Below, in pieces: positions 34,151 to 45,667 of a stretch of 64,000 nt of DNA (positions are counted from its first letter, which is position 1; every line of letters begins with the position of its first letter). Below the pieces are notes generated by a model that saw only the letters and a list, made by a program, of their open reading frames with translations, made no database searches and was not told the origin of the DNA. Both the position numbers and the translations under genes were made by a program. The DNA comes from Silene conica. Lineage: Eukaryota; Streptophyta; Magnoliopsida; Caryophyllales; Caryophyllaceae. The stretch lies in NCBI GenBank assembly GCA_029255685.2, contig CM055315.2:50993358-51057357 (forward strand), read 5' to 3'.

Positions 34151-35299
34151 TGTTGGAGTAAGTGTCCTCGACAATAATGTGATCACGTCAATAATATTAT
34201 TAATTGACAAATCTCTATAAAAGAATATTGATGGGATGATTCTTAATCATAAGTCAACTGGTCAACATTAATCAGTAATGATTGGCTTGCTAGAGTTTGA
34301 CATTACTGTCGTAATGACGGTGGTGACCAATTGATCCCTTTAGGTCACACCTTTAGGAAAACTCTCTCAATAATAAATGAAATAACTGTATATTGATACG
34401 AGTTAGTTCATTTCTAGATTATAAATAATATAAGGAGAAAATTTATAATGGGATTATAAATTAAAATTGTTTTAGTGATCGAAATGTCATCACTATTGCT
34501 TATATGTTTATGAAACATGAAATCACTTGAATGAATTATTTTAGCTACAATTGTTGTAGTAATAAAATGCAATTAAATAAATATAAGTAATTATTTGGAC
34601 TACTTCTAAATTTACGATAAAGAGTTTAAAAGTTAAACTATAAATTACGTAAACTAAATTGTCCTAACTAATGTTACGTATGAGTCCATTATATGATATG
34701 GACCGTGTGATATAACACACATATACAAACATACATTATTAGAATGGGAACATTAGAGGGACATGTTATTTATTGCACAAGTATGCATGGGAGACATTGT
34801 AGGAGATAGAGGCACCCATCCATTGGGCACTCTACCCACACCACTCGGCCGAACCATTGAGGAGAACAAAAGAGGTTTTGTTCCCTCATTCTACTTACTC
34901 ATTCATTCATCTTTGCAATTAGGTTTTTGGCATTAGAAAGTTGAAAGAAATTTCTCTCTAATTCTTACCTCAAAACCGTGCACCCTCCTTAGTAATCTAG
35001 CATTTTTGTATCAAGTTTTCTAGCAAAAATACATACAAAACATTGAGTGTAGTGTGTCTTGGTGTTCATCTTTTGGAGATCATCTCTTTGAAGGCTCAAG
35101 GAGGATCATTCCGTGTGTTAAGCTCAAGAACAAGTGAAGAAGGTGACTTCACTTGTGCCTAATTTAGCCGAGACTAGCAATGTAAGGGAACTCATTTCTT
35201 CCATTGAATCTCGTTTAATCTATTGTTAAGCATTCATAAGTTCAACTAATTATATGATAATTACATTAGTATGACTAAAGAAGGTATTTAAACCTAAAA
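34151..35299 (+). repeat. 5' LTR of pol-bearing Copia element
   Basis: It starts TGTTGGAGTAAGTG and ends CCTAAAA, where the 3' copy ends CCTAACA; the terminal CA was therefore lost by a C-to-A change. The first 200 bp are clearly related to the gag-only element's LTR; the remainder is more diverged. Confidence 0.88.
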
Positions 35300-35301
35300 A
35301 T

Positions 35302-35313
35302 TGGTATCAGAGC
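35302..35313 (+). promoter_or_regulatory. Primer binding site, initiator methionine tRNA type
   Basis: TGGTATCAGAGC follows the LTR by 2 bp, identical in sequence and spacing to the site at 8089-8100. Confidence 0.88.
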
Positions 35314-36828
35314 ATAGGTTGTAAAATTTTTCACACGACGTCAAATGCTTATTTTACTTAATGTATGTAAAATTTGGTACAATATGATGTTGTATAGCAT
35401 GTTTTACCATTTTATTAGCTAAAACCGTATTAAGAGGTAATTTTGGCCATATATATATGATATTTCGAGTTAATTTTCGAAAACCGTGACCAAAATTTTT
35501 GACATTATAAATATTAATGTAATATTTCAGAATGTTTGTGAAAATAAAATCCAAATTTCGAAAAACTTATAATTTGTTTGGATTTAATTCGTAAAGAGTT
35601 GTGTATTTTAAGGCATTATGAACAATATAAACATAATTAAAGGGTTAATTATTATCAAAATTATTTATGACTAATTTTGAATCCTAAAATTTGTTAGGAT
35701 ATTATTTAGAACATAAGTTTGTTTATGTTTTAATTTATGCATTTTAACGGGTTAAAATTGCAAAATCTCATAAAACCGATTTAATGTTAACCTAATAAGT
35801 TATTAGGGCGATTTGGCATCTAAAATGAACATATTCATAACATTTATATTGCTGCGTTTTTCTTATGAATGTCATATTTTATTGCATTATTTTCAACCAT
35901 GTAATTATTCTAGTATGGCCTTAGTTTAATCGGTAATTCCCGTAATGAAAGGGGTTATTGATTTGGTTGTAATTTTGTGATCTCGTATCACCCAATTGTA
36001 ATTTATTTCTATTTTATATTGTATAAAGTAGATAGAATTTAGAAATGTAATATTTGTAATTCGGAGTTCCCAAGGCGTTGCATTCCCGGAGAAGTCCAAG
36101 ACGGTGTTCCTCAAGTGATTGCCGAGAAGCCCTAGGGACCAAAGGAGTTGGTTTCCGAATTGTATTTTATTTATTTTCTTTTAGGAAAGGCCATACTAGG
36201 AATTTTATTTTTTTATGCTTTATTTTGTTTTAATATGTTGCATGCATAGCCAAATCGCCATTAACATGTCATGCATATCGAGTATCGAGTCTTCAACGTA
36301 TCATTTTATTATCTATAATTCACCTAATTAGTTCACTTAAAAGGAGATAAATAATATTTGATAAGATCTCTTACGTATAAAATATTGAGACTTAGCCTTA
36401 CCAAAGAGTATGGACCCATGAATCCCTTCTTCACAAAAATGTAGGCTCGGCTAAACCGGGGTACTAAAATTGTCACGTTGGGTAAGTGGGGTAATAAATA
36501 TTACAACTTGAAATTTGGTCGATCTCAACGAAAGTATTCGTAACCGTAGTTGCAATAAGTTCGGGCTAAAGACGATTTTTAGAAAATTGTCGACCGAGAG
36601 TTCTAAAAATAGAACCGATTAAAGGGTTAATCCACCAAATTATACCTATACGGGTTGAATCGGCTATATCGTGCCCGCATTAGTATGGGTTTGGGTCTCA
36701 GAATTGTTTACTTAATTGTGTAAGAGATCGTTAAGTAAATACTGAGCTTGTTTAAAATGTTTAACAAGTATTAAAATGATGAACGTTAATTTTTCCTTCT
36801 TTTCCGTTTTTGTAGTTATTTAATCGCA
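35314..36828 (+). other. Untranslated leader of pol-bearing Copia element
   Basis: About 1.5 kb without a credible ORF. The final 0.9 kb matches the leader of the gag-only element in order and sequence, as described there. The leader leads directly to the ATG at 36829, at the place where the gag-only element has its Gag ATG. Confidence 0.65.
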
Positions 36829-39800
36829 ATGGATTCATTCAACCCTTTCACTATTGATTCTTGTCACAATGTTTTCGACGATGTTTGCAACCAAAACAAC
36901 ATTGATACTACTAGAGAAGTTCATTTCGGAACGGGTCCGGATGATAATGTTAACTTTATTACTTCTCTTCCACCTCCCAAAGGTCCACTTCTTGACACGG
37001 CTTATATAGATGAGCTAAATGAAGAATTGGATGCCTTATACTTGAAGGAAAGGGCTTATGATGAAGCTAGTGGGAGCTCTAGCAAGAAAGGTCTTGCAAA
37101 GATTAAGAAGAAGAAGAGAAAGTTAGAAAAGGGGCGATGCCACTATTGTAGTGTCATGGGCCATTGGAGGAGGAATTGCCCCAAGTACTTACGTCATATC
37201 CAAGAAGGTCTTGTGATTCCGTTAGGTAATTCCAAATCCGAAATTTTTGTTATTGACATTAATTTTACATCCAACACAACATGGGTATTGGATACTGGTT
37301 GTGGTTCTCACCTTTGTAATAGTTTGCAGGGTTTAAGAGAAGTGGAGAAAGTAGACAAGGGTGATATGGATCTCCGACTAGGAAATGGAGCTCGGGTAGT
37401 GGCCAGTTCGAAGGGGACTTGCACTCTTGCCTTGTCAAGTGGATACAAGTTACATTTAAATAATTTTTATTTTGTACCGTCTCTTTCCAAAAACATTATT
37501 TCTGTTGCAATGTTAGACTTTGAGGGATATAATTTTTCCATTAAGAACAATTGTTGTGTAATTTCTAAGAATGACATGGTTGTTGGCCATGCCAATTCAA
37601 TTAATGGAATCTATGTTTTGGAAACTTCGGACTCGTCTAAAAATGTCTATAACATTAATAACAAAAGGATTAAGACAAGGGACCCAAATGAATCGTATGT
37701 TTGGCATTGTCGACTTGGTCACATAAATGAAAATCGCATCAAAAGATTGGTAAAGACCAATATAATTAAACCATTTGAATATGAATCTTATGGTACATGC
37801 GAGGCTTCCCTTCTAGGAAAGATGACTCGTAATCCTTTTATTGGTAAAGGGACACGAGCTAGTGAGTTATTAGGGCTCATACATACGGATGTATGTGGAC
37901 CACTAACAATCACCGCTAGAGGCAATTATGACTATTTCATTACCTTCACCGATGATTTAAGTAGGTATGGGTATATCCACTTAATGAAGTATAAGAGTGA
38001 AGCCTTCAAGAAATTTAAAGAATTTCAAAATGAAGTAGAAAACCAACTTGACAGAAAGATTAAGACACTACGATCCAATCGTGGTGGTGAATATCTTAGC
38101 AACGCATTTGATTCACATCTAAAAGAGTGTGGCATTGTGTCACAACTTTCACCTCCAGGAACACCACAGCTTAATGGTGTGGCAGAAAGGAGGAATCGAA
38201 CCTTATTGGATATGGTTCGATCAATGATGAGCCAAACTGACTTACCTGATTCATTTTGGGGATTTGCGATCCTCACTGCCATCAAATCGTTGAACAATAG
38301 TCCAACGAAAGCGACCGATATGACTCCATATGAGATGTGGAAAGGAAAGGTTCCTAACTTATCCTATATGAAAATATGGGGATGTGAGGCATATGTCAAG
38401 GTAAAGACCGATGACAAACTTGCTCCACGATCCGAAAAATGCATCTTTGTTGGTTATCCAACCACCTCACGTGGCTACCACTTTTACAAACCTTATGAAA
38501 ACAAAGTGTTTGTGTCTTCTGAGGCTGTCTTCTTAGAAAAGGAGTTTATTTCTAAGAGACAGAGTGGGAGAAATTTTGAACTTAATGAAGTTCGAGAAGT
38601 TCAAGAGCCACAAACTGAAGCTGAGAGAGATGAAGATGTTCCTTCTTCTTCCGCTTCGGCACCTATTCCACCCAGGAGGTCGAGTGGGGTTCCACATCAA
38701 CCTGATAGGTATGTTGGACTAATTGAGGAAGATGGTAGCCTAGACGTATTACTTTTGGAAAGTGATGAGCCTACCACTTACAAAGCTGCAATCTCTAGTC
38801 CTGACTCCGCCAAATGGCAAGAGGCCGTGGCATCCGAGATGGATTCTATGCATCAAAACCAAGTATGGGACTTGGTAGACTTAACTAAGGAGATGAGACC
38901 TCTCCAATGCAAGTGGATCTTCAAGGTGAAGAATGGCATAGAAGGACATGATGATGTCTATAAAGCTAGGCTAGTAGCTAAGGGGTTTTCCCAAGTTCAA
39001 GGTCTTCATTATGATGAAACCTTTGCTCCGGTAGCCATGCTAAGATCCATTAGGATAATGTTAGCGATTGCCGCATTTCATGACTATGAAGTGTGGCAAA
39101 TGGACGTCAAAACCGCCTTCTTAAATGGGCATTTAAAGGAGGATGTGTATATGATACAACCTGAGGGTTTTGAAGATCCTAAAAATCCTAACAAGGTATG
39201 CAAGCTTAAGAGATCCATCTATGGTCTCAAGCAAGCATCCAGGAGTTGGAATCATCGCTTCAATGAAGTCATAAAAGAAAATGGTTTCACTCGAAGTGTC
39301 GAGGAACCTTGTCTATATAGGAAATTCAGTGGGAGCAATGTTGTATTCCTAATGTTGTATGTGGATGACATACTACTCATTGGAAATGATGTTCCAATGC
39401 TTTCATCAGTGAAAGGATGGTTAGGCAACCATTTTCAGATGAAAGACTTAGGAAATGCACAATGCATATTAGGTATCCGGATCTATAGAGATAGATCCAA
39501 GAGGATATTGGCACTAAGTCAAGAATCTTATATCGATAAGATTCTTCGACGGTTCAACATGGGAAATTCCAAGAGAGGGTTTATCCCCATGGGAAGTGGA
39601 ATTATATTGAAAAGGTCTCAATCCCCCACGGAGCCCAAGGATGTTGAACGCATGAAAATGATTCCTTATGCTTCCGCCGTGGGATCTATCATGTACGCCA
39701 TGATATGCACTCGTCCAGATGTCTCGTATGCTTTAAGCATGACTAGTAGATATCAAGAAAATCCAGGTGAAAGTCACTGGATTGCAGTCAAGAACATCCT

Positions 39801-40341
39801 TAAGTACTTAAGAAGGACTAAGGATTCATACTTAGTGTTTGGAGGGGAAGAAGATTTGTGTGTAAAGGGTTACACAGATGCAAGCTTCCAAATAGATAAA
39901 GACGATTTTAAATCCCAGGCTGGATTTGTCTTTATCTTGAATGGTGGTGTCATTAGTTGGAAGAGATTCAAACAACTAGTCATTGCAGATTCTACAACGG
40001 AAGCAGAGTACATTGCAGCATCAGAAACTGCTAAGGAAGCAGTATGGATAAGGCAATTCATCGAGGGACTAAGAGTAGTTCCAAATGCTGAAGATTCTAT
40101 CACCCTGTACTGTGATAACAGTGGTGCTGTCTTTCAGGCTAAGGAGCCAAAGTCTAGTAATAAGTCTAGACATGTACCAAGATATCATGTAATTCGGGAT
40201 TTCATTGATAGGAAGGAAATAGCGATTTGTAAGGTTGGGACAGACGATAATGTGGCTGATCCTTTTACCAAACCCTTGTCGCAGGTCAAGCATGATTCTC
40301 ATGCTCATTCTATGGGTCTTAAGAGTTTACCCGATGTGTAA
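36829..40341 (+). CDS. pol: Copia polyprotein: zinc knuckle, protease, integrase, RT, RNase H
   Basis: This is an unbroken 1170-residue ORF. Residues 1-75 match nothing I recognise and replace the normal Gag domain. A Lys-rich linker leads to a CCHC knuckle (104-117). Protease has the LDTG motif (Asp155). The pre-integrase zinc module near 300-330 keeps His-x3-His and the first Cys, but the second Cys is Ser327 (TCC, 37807-37809). The integrase core has Asp354 and Glu453, but the middle catalytic residue is Asn417 (AAT, 38077-38079), 35 residues before Glu453 as in DD35E. RT has Asp759 and the YVDD aspartates 846-847. RNase H begins near Asp1017 and keeps its acidic residues. RT and RNase H look functional; integrase probably is not. 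Confidence 0.93.
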   Translation: MDSFNPFTIDSCHNVFDDVCNQNNIDTTREVHFGTGPDDNVNFITSLPPPKGPLLDTAYIDELNEELDALYLKERAYDEASGSSSKKGLAKIKKKKRKLEKGRCHYCSVMGHWRRNCPKYLRHIQEGLVIPLGNSKSEIFVIDINFTSNTTWVLDTGCGSHLCNSLQGLREVEKVDKGDMDLRLGNGARVVASSKGTCTLALSSGYKLHLNNFYFVPSLSKNIISVAMLDFEGYNFSIKNNCCVISKNDMVVGHANSINGIYVLETSDSSKNVYNINNKRIKTRDPNESYVWHCRLGHINENRIKRLVKTNIIKPFEYESYGTCEASLLGKMTRNPFIGKGTRASELLGLIHTDVCGPLTITARGNYDYFITFTDDLSRYGYIHLMKYKSEAFKKFKEFQNEVENQLDRKIKTLRSNRGGEYLSNAFDSHLKECGIVSQLSPPGTPQLNGVAERRNRTLLDMVRSMMSQTDLPDSFWGFAILTAIKSLNNSPTKATDMTPYEMWKGKVPNLSYMKIWGCEAYVKVKTDDKLAPRSEKCIFVGYPTTSRGYHFYKPYENKVFVSSEAVFLEKEFISKRQSGRNFELNEVREVQEPQTEAERDEDVPSSSASAPIPPRRSSGVPHQPDRYVGLIEEDGSLDVLLLESDEPTTYKAAISSPDSAKWQEAVASEMDSMHQNQVWDLVDLTKEMRPLQCKWIFKVKNGIEGHDDVYKARLVAKGFSQVQGLHYDETFAPVAMLRSIRIMLAIAAFHDYEVWQMDVKTAFLNGHLKEDVYMIQPEGFEDPKNPNKVCKLKRSIYGLKQASRSWNHRFNEVIKENGFTRSVEEPCLYRKFSGSNVVFLMLYVDDILLIGNDVPMLSSVKGWLGNHFQMKDLGNAQCILGIRIYRDRSKRILALSQESYIDKILRRFNMGNSKRGFIPMGSGIILKRSQSPTEPKDVERMKMIPYASAVGSIMYAMICTRPDVSYALSMTSRYQENPGESHWIAVKNILKYLRRTKDSYLVFGGEEDLCVKGYTDASFQIDKDDFKSQAGFVFILNGGVISWKRFKQLVIADSTTEAEYIAASETAKEAVWIRQFIEGLRVVPNAEDSITLYCDNSGAVFQAKEPKSSNKSRHVPRYHVIRDFIDRKEIAICKVGTDDNVADPFTKPLSQVKHDSHAHSMGLKSLPDV

Positions 40342-41124
40342 TCGATTATGCGATATGAAATGAAAAATGTTGTTTTTGCGTTCATATAAGATAATCTTGT
40401 TCATCATTTAAAGTTTTATATAACTTGTTTTATTTAAAATGCTTTGTTAAATCCAAACAGGATTGTAAGACAATTGCTGAACCCTGTCAAAGTGAACTGG
40501 ATTAACTTAGTAATGCCCCTAGTCACTTATATGAGGTGACGTCTCGAAGTGACTAGATTATGATGCGATTAATGGTGAGTTCTAACACCATAGAGTCATA
40601 AGGGATGACTAGTCGATCATATAGACAAACTGTAAAGTACACTTGTGTCGGGCAGTGACCGCTTATAGAGTTCTTTAGAATTCATTGGAGCCTGGTCGTG
40701 GCAAGAGCTGCTATATATATTCTTATGAGTCGATTCTTAGACTAGAGACCGGTTGCTCTAAAAGTGACATAAGTCAGATGAACTTTAATTTATGTTCTAC
40801 GATCTTCCGTAAAAGGGGTCAAATGGGCATATTTTGGGTCATAATGGACGATGTTAGCCTAGGAGAACAGTCGGATAGGAATTGTTCTGCCCCGTGTCAG
40901 GGTTATCTTAAATCTCAAGGCCAGTCGAGGAGTAGTGAACTGGAAATGCGTGGCCACGCTCGGAGACTATCTATGGTAGATAATTCCGGTCTAACAGTTA
41001 CACTCCATATCGAGAAAAACCACTATTGATTTGATCACGTGCAAGTACGACCTGTAAGACACCTTGCATTGAGTGGGAGATAATGTAATAGAACAAGAGA
41101 ATCGGTGATCCACACTTGTGAGGA
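40342..41124 (+). other. 3' untranslated region of pol-bearing Copia element
   Basis: Non-coding. The segment from about 40497 on aligns by eye with 13855-14460 of the gag-only element. It ends in the purine-rich tract before the LTR. Confidence 0.65.
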
Positions 41125-41136
41125 CAAGTGGGAGAT
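41125..41136 (+). promoter_or_regulatory. Polypurine tract of pol-bearing Copia element
   Basis: CAAGTGGGAGAT directly precedes the 3' LTR and shares AGTGGGAGAT with the gag-only element. Confidence 0.75.
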
Positions 41137-42287
41137 TGTTGGAGTAAGTGTCCTCGACAATAATGTGATCACGTCAATAATATTATTAATTGACAAATCT
41201 CTATAAAAGAATATTCATGGGATGATTCTTAATCATAAGTCAACTGGTCAACATTAATCGGTAATGATTGGCTTGCTAGAGTTTGACATTACTGTCGTAA
41301 TGACGGTGGTGACCAGTTGATCCCTTTAGGTCACACCTTTAGGACAACTCTCTCAATAATAAATGAAATAACTGTATATTGATACGAGTTAGTTCATTTC
41401 TAGATTATAAATAATATAAGGAGAAAATTTATAATGGGATTATAAATTAAAATTGTTTTAGTGATCGAAATGTCATCACTATTGCTTATATGTTTATGAA
41501 ACATGAAATCACTTGAATGAATTATTTTAGCTACAATTGTTGTAGTAATAAAATGCAATTAAATAAATATAAGTAATTATTTGAATTACTTCTAAATTTA
41601 CGATAAAGAGTTTAAAAGTTAAACTATAAATTACGTAAACTAAATTGTCCTAACTAATGTTACGTATGGGTCCATTATATGATCTGGACCATGTGATATA
41701 ACACACATATACAAACACACATTATTAGAATGGGAACATTAGAGGGACTTGTTATTTATTGCACAAGTAAGCATGGGAGACATTGTAGGAGATAGAGGCA
41801 CCCATCCATTGGGCACTCTACCCACACCACTCGGCCGAACCATTGAGGAGAACAAAAGAGGTTTTGTTCCCTCATTCTACTTACTCATTCATTCATCTTT
41901 GCAATTAGGTTTTTGTCATTATAAAGTTGAAAGAAAATTCTCTCTAATTCTTACCTCAAAACCGTGCACCCTCCTTAGTAATCTAGCATTTTTGTATCAA
42001 GTTTTCTAGCAAAAATACATACAAAACATTGAGTGTATTGTGTCTTGGTGTTCATCTTTTGGAGGTCATCTCTTTGAAGGCTCAAAGAGGATCATTCCGT
42101 GTGATACGCTCAAGAACAAGTGAAGAAGGTGACTTCACTTGTGCCCTAATTTAGCCGAGACTTAGCAATGTAAGGGAACTCGTTTCTTCCATTGAATCTC
42201 GTTTAATCTATTGTTAAGCATGCATAAGTTCAACTAATTATATGATAATTACATTAGTATGACTATAGAAGGTATTTAAACCTAACA
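41137..42287 (+). repeat. 3' LTR of pol-bearing Copia element
   Basis: The 1151-bp LTR starts TGTTGGAG and ends CCTAACA, followed by the TSD CCATA and the resumed Athila LTR. Confidence 0.88.
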
Positions 42288-43604
42288 CCATAGCCCCGAT
42301 TTTGCAGTACCAGGCCTAAGGGAACGGTAACCGAGGCAAAGACAAAGGACAAAAGCAAGAAAGAAGCGAAAAAGAAGCAGTGTATCTGTCATCTACTCGA
42401 TCGAGTAAACACCAGAACTCGATCGAGTAAACACCAGAACTCGATCGAGTGGATGCAGGAGGAGAAAGCCTCGATCGAGTAGTCTGATACTCGATCGAGG
42501 AGTCTGCAGGAAGAACCCAACCTTCGAGGTTTCCAGAGTCACTCGATCGAGCAGTTGCCAGCTCGAAGTTACCCGATCGAGCTCTTTTTGAAGAACAGCT
42601 ACTCGATCGAGTGGTTCAGTCACTCGATCGAGCAACTCACTTAAGCGTACCGGATTTGCTCTTTCCGTTTGAGGTTTAGATTTTTCAGAGTTAACCTAAT
42701 CCTTATTTAAGGATTAGGTTAGCAAACTCTTTTTATTCATTCACTTACTATTCAACTTTTACACATTCAGTATTCAGTTTTTACTTTGGCATTTTCCTTA
42801 AGCAGTCAATTAGAAAAATACTTTTGTTTAGGGTTTTTTCTTCATTCCAAGCATTCGGATCTTGTTCTTCCTTTTCCGCCATTACTGTAATTCATATTCT
42901 CTGTTTTAATTATTGTTCTTGTTTTTCATTGTTTTATAATTTATAGTAATTTATCTTTATTCGCTATGTTGAATGTTATTGTTATCGTTGTTGTTATTAG
43001 TTTAGTTTCCCAAAGCATGTGTAGCTAATCCCCATAATATGTTAGGATGAAGGACCTCGCGGTATTTATGTCGTAGGAATAGCATGTTAGTCGTCCTTAC
43101 GACGAAGTTCACCCATAAACAATATATTTATAAAACTTGTCAAATAAGTGCACGCAGGAGACCAGTTTACCTAGTAAAACCTTACCTAGATTGAAAGATT
43201 GGTAGGTAGGCTTGTTTAGGTTGATTTACGTAACCTATCTAGAGATCGAAAGATTGATAGCGGAGTCCAGGGGTGATTTCAGACCGAAAGGATATTAATC
43301 GTTCCCACTTCGTTGTTGTTCCGACTGACCTAATCTTTATGTGACATTAATTACCGCGACGACCCGAATCCTGACATATTCCTCTTTTTATTGTTTGATA
43401 TTCGTTTTATCATCTTTATTTTTTAGTTCTTTTTTTATATCCGTCTTAGTTATAAACTCAAACAAAAACCCCCCAATTTTGTGACCGATAGACTGACCTT
43501 TACTTATGACCGTGTCTCCCTGTGGAATTCGACCCTACTTCCGCTGACCTCTGTTAGTAGTAGTTAGGTATTTATTTTTGGTACCAAACGACGGTATCAA
43601 TTTA

Positions 43605-43841
43605 CATGAAAGCAGTAAACGTGAATGCAAATGCAGACGCAAAAGAATGCATACCCTCCCCAAACCGAAACAGACAACGCCCTCATTGCCTTCACAACAA
43701 AAAAACCAGCAAGCATGGGAGATGGGTGAACAACCTAATACATGTTCCTAAAAATAGAAAAATAAAAACTAAAAAGATGGAAGAAAAAGAACGGTACTCA
43801 CAAAATTTGCTTCCCCAAACCAGCACCAAACTAGGGGAGCC
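43605..43841 (-). other. Base-layer Athila internal DNA with polypurine-like box
   Basis: This is minus-strand continuation after the main Athila insertion. On the minus strand GGTTTGGGGA lies at 43657-43666. With insertions removed, it is about 1.45 kb from the PPT decamer at 4786-4795, the same spacing as in the two plus-strand Athila elements. Confidence 0.6.
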
Positions 43842-44904
43842 CTAATCATCATCACTAGGCGCCTCCTCCTCTTGATGTGTGGGATCCTGCTCCTCCTCTC
43901 GCTGGGCTCTCCTCACTCCTGCCCCAACACATAGTCGAACCTCCCTCTCCACCGGTGTCTCCTCCCTCTCCTCATCAGATGAAGAGGAGGAAGGGTACCC
44001 ACCCTCTAGGTATCGGTAGAAAGAGGGATGAACCCAGCCTGCGGGAAGGGGACGCGCTGCTCTGATGTGATCCTCGTAAATAGTGAACATGACCAAAGCC
44101 TAATCCCGGCGCATCTCTGTAAGGTACCTGCAAATCGCATCAAGCATAGGATCACGACGCCCTTGGTATGGGACCGTAGGTGCCTCAAGGGCAGGAGGTA
44201 AAACAAAATTAGGAGGATAAACCGTCCCAGAAGGAGAAGGGGTAGAGGTAGGAATGGGAGTCGGAGTGGGTGATTGTGAAGGCATGAAGGTGGACGCGGG
44301 CATGGACGTGGGCGCGGACGTGGACGTGGACGTGGACATGGACGTGGACACGTGCCCATCCTGAGTTGGTGTCTGGGTCAGAGACTGAGAAGACTTCCCA
44401 ATCTCACGCTTCTTCTTTTTGCTAGAAGAATAGGGGGTGTGGTGGTAGGTGAGTGGAGTCGGTCTGGTTCCCTTAGCATTAGGGAGCGATAGAAGATGAG
44501 GAAGCGTGGCGCAAGGTAGGGTAACGGACGGGAAGCCACATATCTTCCACGCCATGCCATCAAACTACCTAAAAACATGATTGGGCTCAATGTCGAGACG
44601 ACCATTCTCTCCCACCAATCTGGTGGTCTCAAAATAGGCAGGGTAAAGGCGGCGGAGGATCCTAGTGACCAATCCGCCACAGACCACAACAGTCTTGACC
44701 TTCTTCCCAATGCCACCTCAATACTGAGCGACTAAGTAAGAAATGTTAAGAACAAACGGGGTACGTCAATCAATGTCCGGGTACCCAGCCAAAATCCAAG
44801 CTCAATGTTGGTGATATTATTGGGCTAAGGTCGCCCAAAGAGTGTCTCTCCTAAAATTCGGAAGATGTAACGAGGGGCAGGGACATGGACGTGGGCTCCC
44901 TTTC
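43842..44904 (-). pseudogene. ATHILA ORF-1-like gene, C-terminal part (minus strand)
   Basis: Read on the minus strand, a segment near 44780-44560 matches the middle of the plus-strand ORF-1-like gene (FETTRLVGENG-like against FETLPGGEP-like). Next comes a Lys-rich patch, then a Ser/Thr/Pro/Met repeat made by hexamer repeats (44280-44350), a HPSFYRYLEGGYP-like segment and an acidic tail ending at 43842. In-frame stops occur near 44567 and at 44100-44102, and the frame changes near 44600. The gene is cut at 44904 by a solo LTR and continues at 48494. Confidence 0.7.
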
Positions 44905-45332
44905 TGTAAAACCCCTCGCGGCAGCGGAAAAGTAAACATACAAAACATGCCAAAAATACGCGGAATTTAAAACTTTTGACATGATCAGAAAACATGTGAG
45001 GTGTCTTAACAATATTAAACATACGGAAGAGAAATGAAACATAAATAAGTATATAAGTGCGATACAAAAGCAGCCCGGGATAACATATCCCTATAGGCAC
45101 AAAATACTGAAATGTAAGTCTAAGGTCTAGCTAACGAAAGGTAAAAGTCAACGATGAAGGATCATCGCTCGCTAGCCTCAACGTAACCCCCTGCATCAGC
45201 CCTCGTGTACCTACACACATACAACATGTGCGCCACAGTCAGTGGGGAGTGACTAGAGTGCTCCTAGCCACCTATTGTCAAACACATAACACGTAAGGCA
45301 TTCAACATACTCCAACATTTATAACATGTGAA

Positions 45333-45334
<2 letters not shown>

Positions 45335-45422
<88 letters not shown>
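45335..45422. repeat. (AT)n microsatellite
   Basis: About 44 uninterrupted AT dinucleotides. It is followed within 75 bp by a GGTTTCCCTTCCGGTTGCC block that recurs after the second AT tract, so the microsatellite is part of a duplicated unit. Confidence 0.95.
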
Positions 45423-45425
<3 letters not shown>

Positions 45426-45667
45426 AATCTCAAATCATCATGCAATACTTGCAAAGGCTCTCAACCAACTTCGGAAATCATTTGGAAGGAGAGCCGGTTT
45501 CCCTTCCGGTTGCCCGGCCGGGGGGTCTTTCAATCCAAACCATTTACGAAACCAGACTAAGAGTCGTACAAAGCCTTGGATGAACAATACTAAGATAACC
45601 AAGTATCATACATTCTTATACGCAAACTAAGGCATGCTCAACATCCAATTACATCAACAAGAGGTAG

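Larger units (their letters stand above)
34151..42287 (+). mobile_element. Copia element with intact pol but no Gag domain (8.1 kb)
   Basis: LTRs lie at 34151-35299 and 41137-42287, the TSD CCATA at 34146-34150 and 42288-42292, a tRNA-Met-type PBS at 35302 and the PPT at 41125-41136. One uninterrupted 1170-codon ORF occupies 36829-40341. The LTRs differ at roughly two dozen positions by eye (about 2 percent), so it is older than the gag-only element. Its ORF lacks the usual 200-residue Gag domain, so it would need Gag in trans. Confidence 0.9.
16894..43599 (+). mobile_element. Non-autonomous Athila-type Ty3 element hosting three insertions
   Basis: The element is bounded by LTRs 16894-18390 and 33941-43599 (the latter split) and by TSD ATTTA (16889-16893 and 43600-43604). 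Removing the inserts leaves roughly 10 kb. Internal parts in order are the PBS, a gag pseudogene, a protease region, a spacer with palindromic repeats, an ATHILA ORF-1-like pseudogene, a long 3' non-coding region and the PPT. No RT, RNase H or integrase belonging to this element is visible, so it depended on a helper. Insertions are a Ty3 solo LTR in gag, a chromovirus after protease and a Copia element in the 3' LTR. Confidence 0.87.
33941..43599 (+). repeat. 3' LTR of main Athila element, split by a Copia element
   Basis: The LTR parts are 33941-34150 and 42293-43599. They join cleanly when the Copia element and one CCATA are removed, giving about 1.52 kb. The palindrome cluster is at 42393-42635. 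Very few other differences from the 5' LTR are visible apart from the 22-bp duplication. Confidence 0.87.

Noticed and set aside
45328-45630. A 100-codon plus-strand ORF beginning with alternating Ile-Tyr
   Set aside because: It is read through an AT microsatellite and has no support as a protein.
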